The notes beneath the pieces were generated by a model that saw only the letters and a list, made by a program, of their open reading frames with translations, did no database searches and had not been told where the DNA came from. Source: Anaerolineales bacterium (GTDB lineage Bacteria > Chloroflexota > Anaerolineae > 4572-78 > J111). From it: 64,000 nt of DNA. Numbering within the stretch: the stretch's first letter is position 1; every line of letters starts with the position of its first letter. Positions 24,672 through 36,900 of this stretch are shown here, piece after piece. The position numbers were made by a program, and so were the translations under genes. The stretch covers positions 806,001 through 870,000 of the forward strand of contig JABTUK010000001.1 of NCBI GenBank assembly GCA_015075405.1. Reading direction: 5' to 3'.

Positions 24672-25016
24672 ATGTCACATCAAAAATCGGTTGTATCTGC
24701 TTTCCCCGAAGAAGATGATATTTTAGGCAAAGGTCTTGATGCCATTGTGCAGGCAGGCGACTATCCCAACCGTGAAGCTATCCTACGTGAAGCTTTTGAT
24801 CTCTTTTTGCTAACTCATCCTCAACAGCGATTGGCTATGGCCATTCAGCTTTACCAGGATGAGATCGTTTCCTTGGCCCGCGCTGCCGAGTTAGCCGGTC
24901 TCAATTTTTTTGATTTTGAGGCGTTGCTAAAAGCGAGAGGCATAGAAATTCTCGCACCGCATGAAACCGCCAACGAAATCCAGCAAGGGGTCGCGCTTAT
25001 CCTTGGCCAATCATGA
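24672..25016 (+). CDS. UPF0175-family antitoxin
   Basis: A 114-residue protein with an N-terminal ribbon-helix-helix-like region ('AIVQAGDYPNREAILREAFDLFL') and the UPF0175 segment 'AIQLYQDEIVSLARAAELAGLNFFDFEALLKARGI'. It starts 11 nt after the VPI-repeat gene, with AAAGGAG before the ATG, and overlaps the downstream PIN gene by 4 nt. Confidence 0.85.
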   Translation: MSHQKSVVSAFPEEDDILGKGLDAIVQAGDYPNREAILREAFDLFLLTHPQQRLAMAIQLYQDEIVSLARAAELAGLNFFDFEALLKARGIEILAPHETANEIQQGVALILGQS

Positions 25017-25519
25017 GTCAAGAACCTGTTCTGCTTGACACTAACATCTTTTCAATTTTTGCTGAATTGGGAAAATTAGATTTACTGCTGATAGTTCTAA
25101 ATCGGCATCCATTATATGTTACACCAATCGTTCATGACGAGTTGTCGGTCGGTCTGAATAGGGGACACACTCATCTTCAAAGTGCTCTTGACCTCATCGG
25201 CAAAAATAAACAGATTCGTATTGTAAGCCTAACTTCAGCAGAAACCGCCTCTGTAAAAACACTTCCTACCTGGTTAGGATCTGGCGAAGCTGAAGCTATC
25301 GCTGTTTGTCAGAGTCGAGGTTGGGTATTCACCTCTTATGATCGTAAAGCAGTGAGTTATTGTAAAAGTAAAGGTATCCTCACCTTCACCCTGAATGATA
25401 TACTGGCTGCTCTCTGGCAAGGAAATATTATGAGTAAAGACAGTGTAAAGGAAATAATTCGTCAGTTAGAAACTGGTGGGCGAACCATTAGAGCTAAAAC
25501 TGAGATTTTGAAAGAGTAA
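25013..25519 (+). CDS. PIN-domain toxin (DUF3368-like)
   Basis: A 168-residue protein with PIN-type acidic positions in 'LLDTNIFSIF' (first Asp), 'IVHDELSVG', 'LGSGEAEAIAVC' and 'VFTSYDRKAVSYCKSKGI'. The order and spacing match DUF3368-type PIN RNases that pair with UPF0175 proteins. The carB start codon lies 15 nt downstream, so carB translation may depend on transcription through this TA pair. Confidence 0.85.
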   Translation: MSQEPVLLDTNIFSIFAELGKLDLLLIVLNRHPLYVTPIVHDELSVGLNRGHTHLQSALDLIGKNKQIRIVSLTSAETASVKTLPTWLGSGEAEAIAVCQSRGWVFTSYDRKAVSYCKSKGILTFTLNDILAALWQGNIMSKDSVKEIIRQLETGGRTIRAKTEILKE

Positions 25520-25534
25520 CAGAGGTAATCCAGA

Positions 25535-28870
<3,336 letters not shown>

Positions 28871-28883
28871 TGGAGGTTCAACT

Positions 28884-29777
28884 ATGCCACTTTTAGGCGG
28901 TATCGAAGCAGGCGGGACCAAATTTGTCTGCGCGGTCGGCACGGGGCCGGATGATTTCCGGGCCGAAACTCGCTTTCCCACCACCACCCCTGAAGAAACA
29001 ATCAACCGGGCGATTGCCTTTTTTAAGGAGCAGGCCCAAAAAGAACCCCTGGCGGCTATCGGCATTGCCTCCTTTGGCCCGGTAGACCCCAATCCGGCCT
29101 CGCCCAGCTTTGGTTACATCACCACCACCCCCAAACCGCATTGGGCCAACGCCGATTTAGCCGGGACCATTGGCCGCGCCCTGAGCGTCCCGGTAGGCTT
29201 TGATACGGATGTCAACGGTGCGGCGTTGGGCGAGCATCGCTGGGGCGCGGCGCAAGGGCTGGACACCTTTATTTACCTGACCATCGGCACCGGCTTGGGC
29301 GGCGGCGGGCTGGTGAGCGGCCAGTTGATGCACGGGTTGATCCACCCCGAAATGGGCCATGTGCGCCTGCCCCGCCACCCCAATGACTCCTACCCCGGCG
29401 CGTGTCCTTTTCACGGCGACTGCCTGGAAGGCATGGCCGCCGGCCCGGCCTTGCAGGGCCGCTGGGGCCAGCGGGCCGAAACCCTGCCGCCGGACCACCC
29501 GGCCTGGGAAATCGAGGCCCATTACCTGGCCTACGGCCTGGTCAACTTTATCTGCACCCTCTCGCCGCAGCGGATTATTCTGGGCGGCGGGGTGATGGAC
29601 CAGGCCCATCTGTTCCCGCTGGTACGCCGCAAAACACAAGAACTGCTCAACGGTTATGTCCAATCGCCGGAGATTTTGGAGCGGATTGACCAGTATATTG
29701 TGCCGCCGGGCCTGGGTAATCGCGCCGGCGTGTTGGGGGCTATTGCCCTGGCCGAATTACAATTGAACAATATTTAA
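28884..29777 (+). CDS. ROK-family fructokinase
   Basis: A 297-residue sugar kinase. The ATP phosphate loop is '[15 protein letters not shown]', the catalytic Asp is in '[18 protein letters not shown]', and the second phosphate loop is '[15 protein letters not shown]'. The zinc motif '[13 protein letters not shown]' through '[17 protein letters not shown]' is characteristic of ROK fructokinases/mannokinases. The ATG at 28884 follows TGGAGG, 13 nt after carB, so it may be the last gene of this long transcription unit. Specificity for fructose is the family default, not proven. Confidence 0.92.
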   Translation: MPLLGGIEAGGTKFVCAVGTGPDDFRAETRFPTTTPEETINRAIAFFKEQAQKEPLAAIGIASFGPVDPNPASPSFGYITTTPKPHWANADLAGTIGRALSVPVGFDTDVNGAALGEHRWGAAQGLDTFIYLTIGTGLGGGGLVSGQLMHGLIHPEMGHVRLPRHPNDSYPGACPFHGDCLEGMAAGPALQGRWGQRAETLPPDHPAWEIEAHYLAYGLVNFICTLSPQRIILGGGVMDQAHLFPLVRRKTQELLNGYVQSPEILERIDQYIVPPGLGNRAGVLGAIALAELQLNNI

Positions 29778-29779
29778 AC

Positions 29780-30050
29780 CACAGACTGCGAAGCGAGCAG
29801 AGACACAGAATTTTTTTGAAAGCATTTGGAAACTGTTTTATCTGGCTGGCCTGCCCCGGCATGAATGCCAGGGCTAGTGAACAGCGCCGGGTCAACCCGG
29901 CTTTAGCCCGATTAATCGGGCGCTGTTGGATAATCCGGCGACTTCATCGCCGGACGAACGCCGGTAGCAAGGACGCCTGTGGGAGTTTCCGAACGCTCCC
30001 TTTTTATTATTTTTCTCTGCGTCTCTGTGTCTCCGTGGTGAATTTTTCCC
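29780..30050. repeat. Repeat-rich intergenic mosaic
   Basis: Ends resemble the widespread CCACGGAGACACAGAG-type repeat (left CAGAGACACAGA; right TCTCTGTGTCTCCGTGG). Inside are several perfect hairpins, such as GCCCGATTAATCGGGC and CCGGCGACTTCATCGCCGG. I see no coding frame. It separates the fructokinase gene from the AlkZ-like gene. Confidence 0.55.
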
Positions 30051-30066
30051 CATTGGATAACTGCGT

Positions 30067-31182
30067 ATGAGGGTTTCAACCGCTCAACTCCGCTGGTTTC
30101 GTCTGCGCCGCTCCGGGCTGGTGGAACCATTTGACTCGCCGGAGCAGGCTGCCAGCGCCCTGGTCGGGGTGCAGGCGCAGATTTTGCCCGCCGCCGGCCT
30201 ATCCCTTTGGAACCGCACCACCGGGTTAACCTATCAAGCTTTTGATGAACTGCTGCACCATCAGCGTTCCCTGGTCAAGTTGTGGGGCCAGCGCCATACC
30301 CTGCACCTTTATCCCAGCGTCGAGTGGCCCTTGCTTCACGGGGCGCTGACCGGCCAGACCACTTGGTGGGAACGGCAGGCGATCAAAAATGGGGCAGATG
30401 TGGAAGCTTATCGCGCCACCCTGGCCCGTCTGGCCGAACTGCTGCGCCAGCGGGGAACCCTCAGCCGCAGCGACCTCCGCGCCGCCGATTTTGAGTTGGA
30501 TGATGAACATTTCTCCTCATGGGGCGGCGTCTTTGCCAGTTTGGTGCGAGACGGGCATGCCTGTCATGCCGGACAGAACGGCAACGAAGGCCGGTTTGCC
30601 CACCGTGAGTATTGGCTGCCCCTTCTGGCCTGGAACCCGCCGCCGCCGGACGAGGCCAACATCGAACTGGCCCGGCGTTATCTGGCGGCCTACGGACCTG
30701 CTACCGTGCAAGATTTGGCCTACTGGCGCGGAACCAGCATGGGCAATGCGCGGCGCTGGCTGGCGGCTTTGGGTGATGATGTGGCCGAAATTGAAAGCGA
30801 GGGGCAAACCCTGCTGGCGCTGCGGGCCGACCTGGCCGTTTTGCATGAGTCACCCCCGCCGCCTGAAGCCTGGCCGGTGCGTCTGCTGTATCGGTTTGAC
30901 CCGCTGCTGTTGGGCTTGAAGGATAAAAGCTGGATTGTAGACCCGGCCCATTACAGCCGGGTCTGGCGGCCCGCCGGCCACATCGAAGGGACGGTGCTCG
31001 AACACGGGCGCATTGTTGGCACGTGGCGCTATGATTGGAAGGGGAGTGACTTGGTGGTGTCAGTCTTTCCGTTTGATCGCTGGCCCGCACATGTCCGGGC
31101 GGCTGTCGAAAGGCAGTCTACTGGGGTCGCAACCTTTTTTGGGGTGAAATTGGCAGATATCGTAACGGTCGAGAAAACTTAA
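30067..31182 (+). CDS. Winged-helix DNA-binding protein, AlkZ-like
   Basis: A 371-residue protein of the HTH_42 (PF06224) type, which includes the AlkZ/YcaQ DNA glycosylases that unhook interstrand crosslinks. The N-terminal 'ALVGVQAQILPAA' carries the QxQ motif used as catalytic residues in AlkZ, and 'LVKLWGQRHTLHLYP' is the typical second segment. The C-terminal part ends 'VVSVFPFDRWPAHVRAAVERQ'. DNA repair is likely by family, but activity has been shown only for some branches. Confidence 0.8.
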   Translation: MRVSTAQLRWFRLRRSGLVEPFDSPEQAASALVGVQAQILPAAGLSLWNRTTGLTYQAFDELLHHQRSLVKLWGQRHTLHLYPSVEWPLLHGALTGQTTWWERQAIKNGADVEAYRATLARLAELLRQRGTLSRSDLRAADFELDDEHFSSWGGVFASLVRDGHACHAGQNGNEGRFAHREYWLPLLAWNPPPPDEANIELARRYLAAYGPATVQDLAYWRGTSMGNARRWLAALGDDVAEIESEGQTLLALRADLAVLHESPPPPEAWPVRLLYRFDPLLLGLKDKSWIVDPAHYSRVWRPAGHIEGTVLEHGRIVGTWRYDWKGSDLVVSVFPFDRWPAHVRAAVERQSTGVATFFGVKLADIVTVEKT

Positions 31183-31190
31183 ATCAAATC

Positions 31191-31234
31191 GTAACGCTCC
31201 TTGTAACGATTACAGAACGCGGATTGGCTAAAAT
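31191..31234 (+). promoter_or_regulatory. GTAACG direct-repeat promoter element, copy 1
   Basis: Two GTAACG hexamers start 12 bp apart (31191 and 31203); 19 bp after the second is CTAAAAT (31228-31234), a -10-like sequence. The arrangement recurs with the same spacing at 37955-37998, with 27 of the first 29 bases identical. It lies just ahead of the cupredoxin lipoprotein gene. Confidence 0.55.
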
Positions 31235-31281
31235 GCGAGTATCAAATAAATTTAGTCAATTCTTTGAAGGAGTGTTTACCG

Positions 31282-32133
31282 ATGTCTCACCAAAAACTTT
31301 TACTCACCCTGGCTGTCTTGTTGATGGCCCTCATTGTAACCGCTTGTGGACCCGCCGCCGCTTCAACCCTGGAAGCCGAGTCCAACATCCCCCAGATTAC
31401 CGTTAAAGCCACCGATTACGCCTTTGAAGCCCCGGCCAAAATCGAAGCCGGTCTCGTCTCGATTAACCTGGTTAACGAAGGGCAGGAGCCGCACCACGTT
31501 CAATTCGCCCGGCTCAACGATGGGGTCACGATGGAGCAGTTCCAGAGCGCCTTGCAGCAAAGCCCCGAAGCGGCCTTTCCGTTAGTCACCTGGGCCGGCG
31601 GTGTTGGCTTGCTGGGCAACAGCGCCAGCCAGCAAGTTACCGTTGAACTGACCCCCGGCCAATATGTGTTGCTATGCTTTATGACCGATCACGAGGGCGT
31701 GCCGCACCTGGCCAAAGGGATGATGGCGGTGATGGAAGTGGTTGAAGGCGCTGAGCAGGCCGAAGTCCCCGAAATCAAGGCCGATGCCACCGTCAACCTG
31801 CTTGACTTCTCCTTCACCCTGCCCGCCGAAGTCAAAGCCGGCCAGCAAGTCTGGCAGATTGTCAATAAAGGTGAGCAGATTCACGAACTGGCCCTGATCA
31901 AACTGGCCGAAGGCAAAACAATGGCCGATGTCGCCGCCTTTATGGAAGCGCCCCACGGTGCGCCCCCCTTCGAATTTGCCGGTGGTTTGCAGGCGGTTGA
32001 TCCCGGCGAAACCGGCTGGCTTACCCTTGACCTCCAGCCCGGCAACTACGTCGCCATGTGCCACGTGCCCGACCCGGCCACCGGCCACGCCCACTTTGAA
32101 ATGGGCATGGTGATGCCGTTCAGCGTAAAATAA
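31282..32133 (+). CDS. Lipoprotein with two cupredoxin-like domains
   Basis: A 283-residue exported lipoprotein: a hydrophobic signal (LLLTLAVLLMALIV) ends in the lipobox VTAC, followed by two similar beta domains (about 38-150 and 160-283). Each has the cupredoxin-like pattern 'DYAFEAPAKIEAG' or 'DFSFTLPAEVKAG', then 'HHVQFARL' or 'IHELALIKL', and ends with a 'Y/NVLLCFMTDHEGVPHL' or 'YVAMCHVPDPATGHAH' copper-site-like C/H segment. Copper binding is possible but unproven. The start at 31282 is chosen because GAAGGAG lies 9 bp before it. Confidence 0.85.
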   Translation: MSHQKLLLTLAVLLMALIVTACGPAAASTLEAESNIPQITVKATDYAFEAPAKIEAGLVSINLVNEGQEPHHVQFARLNDGVTMEQFQSALQQSPEAAFPLVTWAGGVGLLGNSASQQVTVELTPGQYVLLCFMTDHEGVPHLAKGMMAVMEVVEGAEQAEVPEIKADATVNLLDFSFTLPAEVKAGQQVWQIVNKGEQIHELALIKLAEGKTMADVAAFMEAPHGAPPFEFAGGLQAVDPGETGWLTLDLQPGNYVAMCHVPDPATGHAHFEMGMVMPFSVK

Positions 32134-32167
32134 GCGCGGCCAAACAACTGAATAGCTTATGATAATA

Positions 32168-32202
32168 CCAGAGGGCAGGTCGGATGATCTGCCCTCTGTT
32201 AC
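32168..32202 (+). terminator. Terminator after the cupredoxin lipoprotein gene
   Basis: Stem AGAGGGCAG / CTGCCCTCT with a 10-nt loop, followed by GTTACTAATT. The T-tract is poor, but the position 35 nt after the stop and the strong stem support termination. Confidence 0.55.
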
Positions 32203-32213
32203 TAATTAGCCCC

Positions 32214-32308
32214 ATGTCATTTCGAGCGACGCCAGAAGCGAGAAATCCCCAGGGCGCAACACCTAAAAGCAAAGTGTCGGGGATTTCTCCCTGCGGTCGA
32301 AATGACAT
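32214..32308. repeat. Dispersed palindromic repeat, TGTCATTTCGAG family, copy 2
   Basis: ATGTCATTTCGAG and TCGAAATGACAT ends enclose inner GAGAAATCCCC and GGGGATTTCTC arms. It is followed by GCAGTTACAG, as in copy 1. Confidence 0.85.
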
Positions 32309-32427
32309 GGCTGAGCAGTTACAGTTTCCAAACGCTCTCTGAGTATTAAACGCCGGGTTTCCTTGACAAAGTTATATTTCTCCTTACTCTAATGAAAGAC
32401 ACCAAAAGAGAAATGAAGGTAAGGCTG

Positions 32428-32538
32428 ATGAACGAATCTATTTACAGTTTCAAGCCTGATTTACGCATTTCGCCGGCGTGGGTCATTGCGGCGGGGGTGG
32501 CGCTGGGGTTGGCAGTTCAGATACAGCATAATCTATGA
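32428..32538 (+). CDS. Very short membrane-like ORF, possibly a gene remnant
   Basis: An ATG after GAAGGTAAGG opens a 36-residue frame (MNESIYSFKPDLRISPAW, then a hydrophobic VIAAGVALGLAV and QIQHNL). A TTGACA lies about 75 bp upstream. It may be a small membrane peptide or the start of a gene cut off by the intron-like sequence that begins immediately after. Little more can be said. Confidence 0.3.
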   Translation: MNESIYSFKPDLRISPAWVIAAGVALGLAVQIQHNL

Positions 32539-32975
32539 GGAGTATAACCTTGCTGTCCTGGCCTTGTCAGAACGATCAGGGATATGTTGTCCCGCACACG
32601 GCTCTCCGACAACCTTCGACCGGAGGCATTCAAGGTTTTAAGCCGCTCAACCCTTTAAGACTTGCCACATCAAGTCAGGCCCAGCGGCTCTCGGCCTTTT
32701 GGCCCTCAGGTCTAGTCTGCGCTGAAGTTCTTGTGATTTGTCTAGGGGTGTAATTGGCCCACTGGGGGCATGCACCGTCACTTACCTTCTCGCTTGACCC
32801 GATTGAAGTAGAGGCTCTTCCCTCTTGGTAAGTTATGTTGTCTCGCCCGTCAGCAGTACTACGCCCTTCGGCGCACCCGAAGGGGTGTGGCCTCCTCCGA
32901 CTTCTCACCCGGCTTCCCTTCGGACTTCACTTCTCAGCTTATACCTCAAGTTACGGTCGTTGTGGCCGGCCGACA
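32536..32975 (-). mobile_element. Probable group II intron remnant
   Basis: On the minus strand this stretch has no normal gene but contains stable hairpins (CCCTTCGGGTGCGCCGAAGGG), a GGTAAGTGACGGTGCATGCC segment of the kind preceding intron-encoded proteins, a broken reverse-transcriptase N-terminus (32647-32775), and a GAGAGCCGTGTGCGGGAC segment like the 3' part of group II introns. Most of the intron-encoded protein is deleted. It abuts and replaces the 3' end of the adjacent vapC. Exact ends are uncertain. Confidence 0.5.
32647..32775 (-). pseudogene. Reverse transcriptase/maturase N-terminal fragment
   Basis: The minus-strand frame reads APSGPITPLDKSQELQRRLD, continuing LRAKRPRAAGPDLMW before a stop. 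The 'TPLDKSxELQRxL' pattern is typical of the first residues of group II intron-encoded reverse transcriptases. No polymerase domain remains. Confidence 0.45.
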
Positions 32976-33329
32976 ATGTTTTTCATTAGCTGTCAAAATA
33001 GGCATTGCTTGTTCAAGACAAGTTGCAGCTATAAAAACATCTTTTATCCCAATATCCTGATTTTGACTTATCAACTCGGCGTGAAGGGTTGCTGCCCGTT
33101 TCGCTACCGCATCATCAAACGGTAAAATTGTCATCACTCCCAAAAGGGCATGTTCTCCAATCTCTTGTTTTGCACGGGCTACGCCAAAAAGCAATTCATA
33201 GACGGTGATTGACGTTACACAGCAATTGTATTCCTTTACCGCCTTCTCAACTGCTGATGCACCGGGTTCACGTGCTTTCAGATAATCAATGAGCGTATGG
33301 GTGTCTAAACAGAGCGGGGTGTTTGCCAT
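32946..33329 (-). CDS. VapC-like PIN toxin with replaced C-terminus
   Basis: A 127-residue PIN protein: 'LCLDTHTLIDYLK' (first Asp), 'SITVYELLFGV' (Glu), 'DIGIKDVFIAATCLEQ' (Asp). After 'PILTANEKH' the usual VapC ending is missing and is replaced by CRPATTTVT. The change coincides with the border of the intron-like sequence, so the last strand and helix have been lost. Activity is doubtful. It overlaps the antitoxin gene by 25 nt. The start MANTPLCL at 33329 is preferred to the GTG/ATG three codons earlier. Confidence 0.8.
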   Translation of the reverse strand: MANTPLCLDTHTLIDYLKAREPGASAVEKAVKEYNCCVTSITVYELLFGVARAKQEIGEHALLGVMTILPFDDAVAKRAATLHAELISQNQDIGIKDVFIAATCLEQAMPILTANEKHCRPATTTVT

Positions 33330-33550
33330 TCTTGCCACGCTTGATCGAGAAATTCTATCGCTCTATCAAATTCCGGGTCATTTTCTAATGCCCCACGTAA
33401 CGCCAAGAATTGATCTAATGGGGTAATCCGTAGCGTTTGCCCGTCAATGACGGTTTTTATCTCATCCCCCTCGTGCAAATTCAAAACGTTCATTAACCAA
33501 GCAGGGAGAGAAATCACATCCTCATTTGAACTCTGAACAATCAATGTCAT
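33305..33550 (-). CDS. AbrB/MazE-type antitoxin
   Basis: An 81-residue protein with an N-terminal swapped-hairpin AbrB domain ('ISLPAWLMNVLNLHEGDEIKTVIDGQTLRITP') and an acidic C-terminal tail ('DPEFDRAIEFLDQAWQEW') that would bind the PIN partner. It overlaps the downstream toxin gene. The promoter region is not obvious. Confidence 0.85.
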   Translation of the reverse strand: MTLIVQSSNEDVISLPAWLMNVLNLHEGDEIKTVIDGQTLRITPLDQFLALRGALENDPEFDRAIEFLDQAWQEWQTPRSV

Positions 33551-33670
33551 AATTCACCTTCAAGCTTATCATTTGCCTTCAGACTACGCTTTTGATTATA
33601 GTGAAAAATCTTGGCAAACAAAAAACCCCATCCTGACCTACACTTAAACTTGAACAAAAATTTGTTTCGA

Positions 33671-33922
33671 TTAGCGCACTAAATTTTGCGCTCCGACTTC
33701 TTCAAGTGTTATTGGAGGAAGTGGATTATTACGATAATTTTCGCGAGCAATGCTCTCACACCCATCAGTCCATTGCCATGCTGACCCGCCGCCTAAGAAA
33801 ACACCAGGGTCGTCTGGCCCCAGCAAGAGTTTATGTTCAGTTTGGTCAATCCCTGGCTCATTAGACCAAAAGTTGACGATTATCCAGCCGTTCGGTCTAT
33901 TGTTGCTAATTTTGTTGAAGAG
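33671..33922 (-). pseudogene. Orphan coding fragment, unknown family
   Basis: A minus-strand frame of 83 codons without a usable start reads like genuine protein: 'NGWIIVNFWSNEPGIDQTE', 'HKLLLGPDDPGVFLGGGS', 'AWQWTDGCESIARENYRNN', ending 'LEEVGAQNLVR' and a stop. Composition and Gly/Trp/Asp placement differ from random frames. It is probably the 3' remnant of a lost gene. The flanks (33551-33670 and 33923-33978) show nothing recognisable. Confidence 0.4.
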
Positions 33923-33978
33923 TCATTCAGTCAGTGTTATAATTCTAAATATTAATCTGGCTGCCCCGGCACGAGGCC

Positions 33979-36900
33979 ATGACAGAACGTAAACCGGTTG
34001 AGATTTCAGAGGAAGATTGGGACCAGACGCCGCCAGCGGTGCGCGCCTTTGTCAGTCAACTCGAGGCGCGGCTTCAACCGGCCAGCTCCAACTCGACAGG
34101 GGCCTCTTTTCCCACTTCAGTCTCGACCTCTCCAACCGAACTGGCTCAACCCCATTTGCGTCCACGCCGGACTCTCAACCGCCTGGCTTTGATCGCTTTG
34201 ACGTTGGCTTTGGCGGCTGCGGGTCAATACCTGCTGATTAATAACTCGCTCTGGGATGGCCTACTTTTGTATCTCTTAGCAGCGCTTCTCTTTGTGCGAA
34301 TACCCGGCAGCGCCAAATTATCAAGTTTAAACTATGCCTGGCCCGGTTTAGCCAAACCCATCCAGGTGAGACAGGGATTTATCCAGACGCTGGGGCTGGG
34401 GGTCTTGGGGGGAGCTGTTCTCCTGGGGCTGGCAGCCTATCTTGCCTTTGGACAAAACGTAAACCAGCCTCAAGCCTGGGCGTTTTACCTGTACAGCCTG
34501 GCCGCTCTGGTTCTGGGGGTGGTTCTGCTGACCCGTGAAGGGGAGACACGGTCGCTCTGGCCGCAGTCGGCTTTGGGGCGCTGGCTGCTTGTTTTTATCC
34601 TGGGACTGGCCGTTTTTATGCGGCTCTGGCAAATTGACCATCTCCCGTTTGGGACCTGGTACGACGAGGCTATCTCTGGGTTGCAAGGGGTGCGCTGGAA
34701 TAACGACCCGGCTTATCGGCCCCAATTTGAAGAAAACAACTCCGGCCAACATATCTTTTTATTCGCTACCGCGCTGCGCTGGTTTGGGCAAAATACCACC
34801 GCCATTCGACTGGTGTCGGTGGTGCTGGGGCTGGCCGGCGTCGGAGCCGCTTATCTGTTTGGGAGTGAACTGCGCGGCCTGCGCCTGGGCCTGATCTTGG
34901 CCTTTTTTGTAGCCGTAGCCCGCTGGCATGTCAATTTTAGCCGGATTGCTATGCCCGGCATTGATACCCCCTTTGCCGAATTTTTAACCCTCTTTTTTTT
35001 ACTCCGCTTGTGGCGGTACGGCCGTCTGCGGGATGCGGCCGGGGCCGGCGTTGCCCTGGGCCTGGGCTTGAGCTTCTACAGCGCCTTCCGCTTATTTGTC
35101 CTGGCCCTGGCCCTATTTGCCCTCCTGATCGGCCTTATGGATTGGAAACAGTGGTGGACCAGACGAAAAGAAAAGCAAAGCTGGCGTAACCTGGGCGCTC
35201 ACCTGGCCATGCTGAGCCTGGCTGTGGGGTTGACTGCCCTGCCGGTAATTCATTTTGCCCTGAACAACCCCACCGACTTCTGGGCGCGGGTGCAAAAAAC
35301 CTCGATTATCAACCGGCGCGATGAACCGGATTTGGGCAAAGCACTCTGGCGTAGTACCCACCAGCATTTGCTCATGTTCAACTTTCAGGGCGACAGAAAC
35401 GGCCGCCACAATTTGCCCGGCGAACCCATGCTGGACCCGGCCATGGGTGTGCTGTTTGTTTTAGGCTTTAGCCTGGCCCTGGCCCGACTGCGACAGCCGG
35501 CGCCTCTCTTCTTTTTGATTCTCTTTTCAACCGGGCTGTTGGGAGGTATTTTGAGCCTGGATTTTGAAGCCCCCCAAGCCCTCCGCAGTATTGCCGTGCT
35601 ACCCGCAGTTTGCTACTTTTGCGCCCTGCCCCTTGAAGTTCTGGGGAGGCAGATGACCGCCGACCTGCGCCCCTGGCCCGCTTCCTGGTTGGCTGTACCG
35701 GCGGCGGCCCTGGCCGCTTTTGTCTTTTACTTTAATGTTCACACCTATTTCTACCGCCAGGCCCATGAATTTGCTTCGTGGAACGCTTTTTCCACGGCTG
35801 AAAGTATTGTCGCCACACATATGGCTCAATTAGGCCCGGACTACACTTTCTATCTCTCCCCCTTCTTTAACGAGCATCCGGCCATTCGCTTTCTCTCCCC
35901 CGCTACGCGTGATCGGCGTCTGTTTAACCTGCCCGATGCCCTGCCCATCCGCCAGCCGGCCGATAGACCGGCGGCCTTGTTTATCCATCCCGATGATAAA
36001 TGGATTTACGACTCGGCCCTGAGCTTGTATCCGGCGGCCAAGTTTGAAACTATGAGCGACGAGCAGACCAACACCCCGGTCGTCTACATAGCCGAACTGA
36101 CCCGCGAGGATGTGGCCCAAATCCAGGGGTTAGAGCTGCGCTATTGGCTCAATCAAACCTGGACCGGGCCGCCGCAAACCAGCCTGGCCGTCGAAACTAT
36201 TAATCAGTTCTGGCCCGACCCCACCTCGCTGGCCCTGTCCGGCGGCTCTACCACCGTAGAATTTGCCGCCGAGTGGAGCGGGGTGCTCTATGCCCCGGAT
36301 TATGGGTTATACACTTTTACGCTGCGTACTCCGCTGACGGCCTCACTGGAAATTGATGGCAATGTTGTCGCAACGGTGGAGAACGCCGGCCAACAAATAG
36401 CGGCCTTGCCGCTTGCCCAGGGCAATCACCGGCTGCGGTTGCGGGCGTTGGGCGGAACCGGGCAGGTTAGTTTGCTGTGGCAGCCGCCCGGCCAGTCAAC
36501 TGAGACTATTCCCTCCTGGGCTTTTTATCGCCCCCCGGTTACGCCTCACGGCTTGCAAGGGACCTATTATGCCAATGCCAATTGGGCCGGCGATCCGGCC
36601 CTGGTGCGGATTGATCCATTTTTGGATATATATTTTCATATCACCCCCCTGCCCCGGCCCTATACCGTCGAGTGGAGCGGCGTGTTGGCGGCGCCCCAGG
36701 CCGGCCTTTATCAGTTGGGCCTGCGGGCCATAGATGAGGCCAGCCTCTATCTCGATGGTCAATTGGTAGTAGCCACAACCGGCCCCGATGCCTTGACCCA
36801 GACCTCCCTCACCCTTGAGCAAGGATTGCACGATCTTCGCCTGACCTTTAAAGATGCCACCGGGCGATCCCGCTTGCACCTGCTGTGGCAGCCGCCGGGC

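Noticed and set aside
32675..32908. 77-codon minus-strand ORF with ATG start
   Set aside because: The reading frame differs from the reverse-transcriptase-like frame and looks random; the region is better explained as an intron remnant.
33750..33992. 80-codon plus-strand ORF
   Set aside because: It is antisense to a more protein-like minus-strand fragment and overlaps the start of the glycosyltransferase gene.
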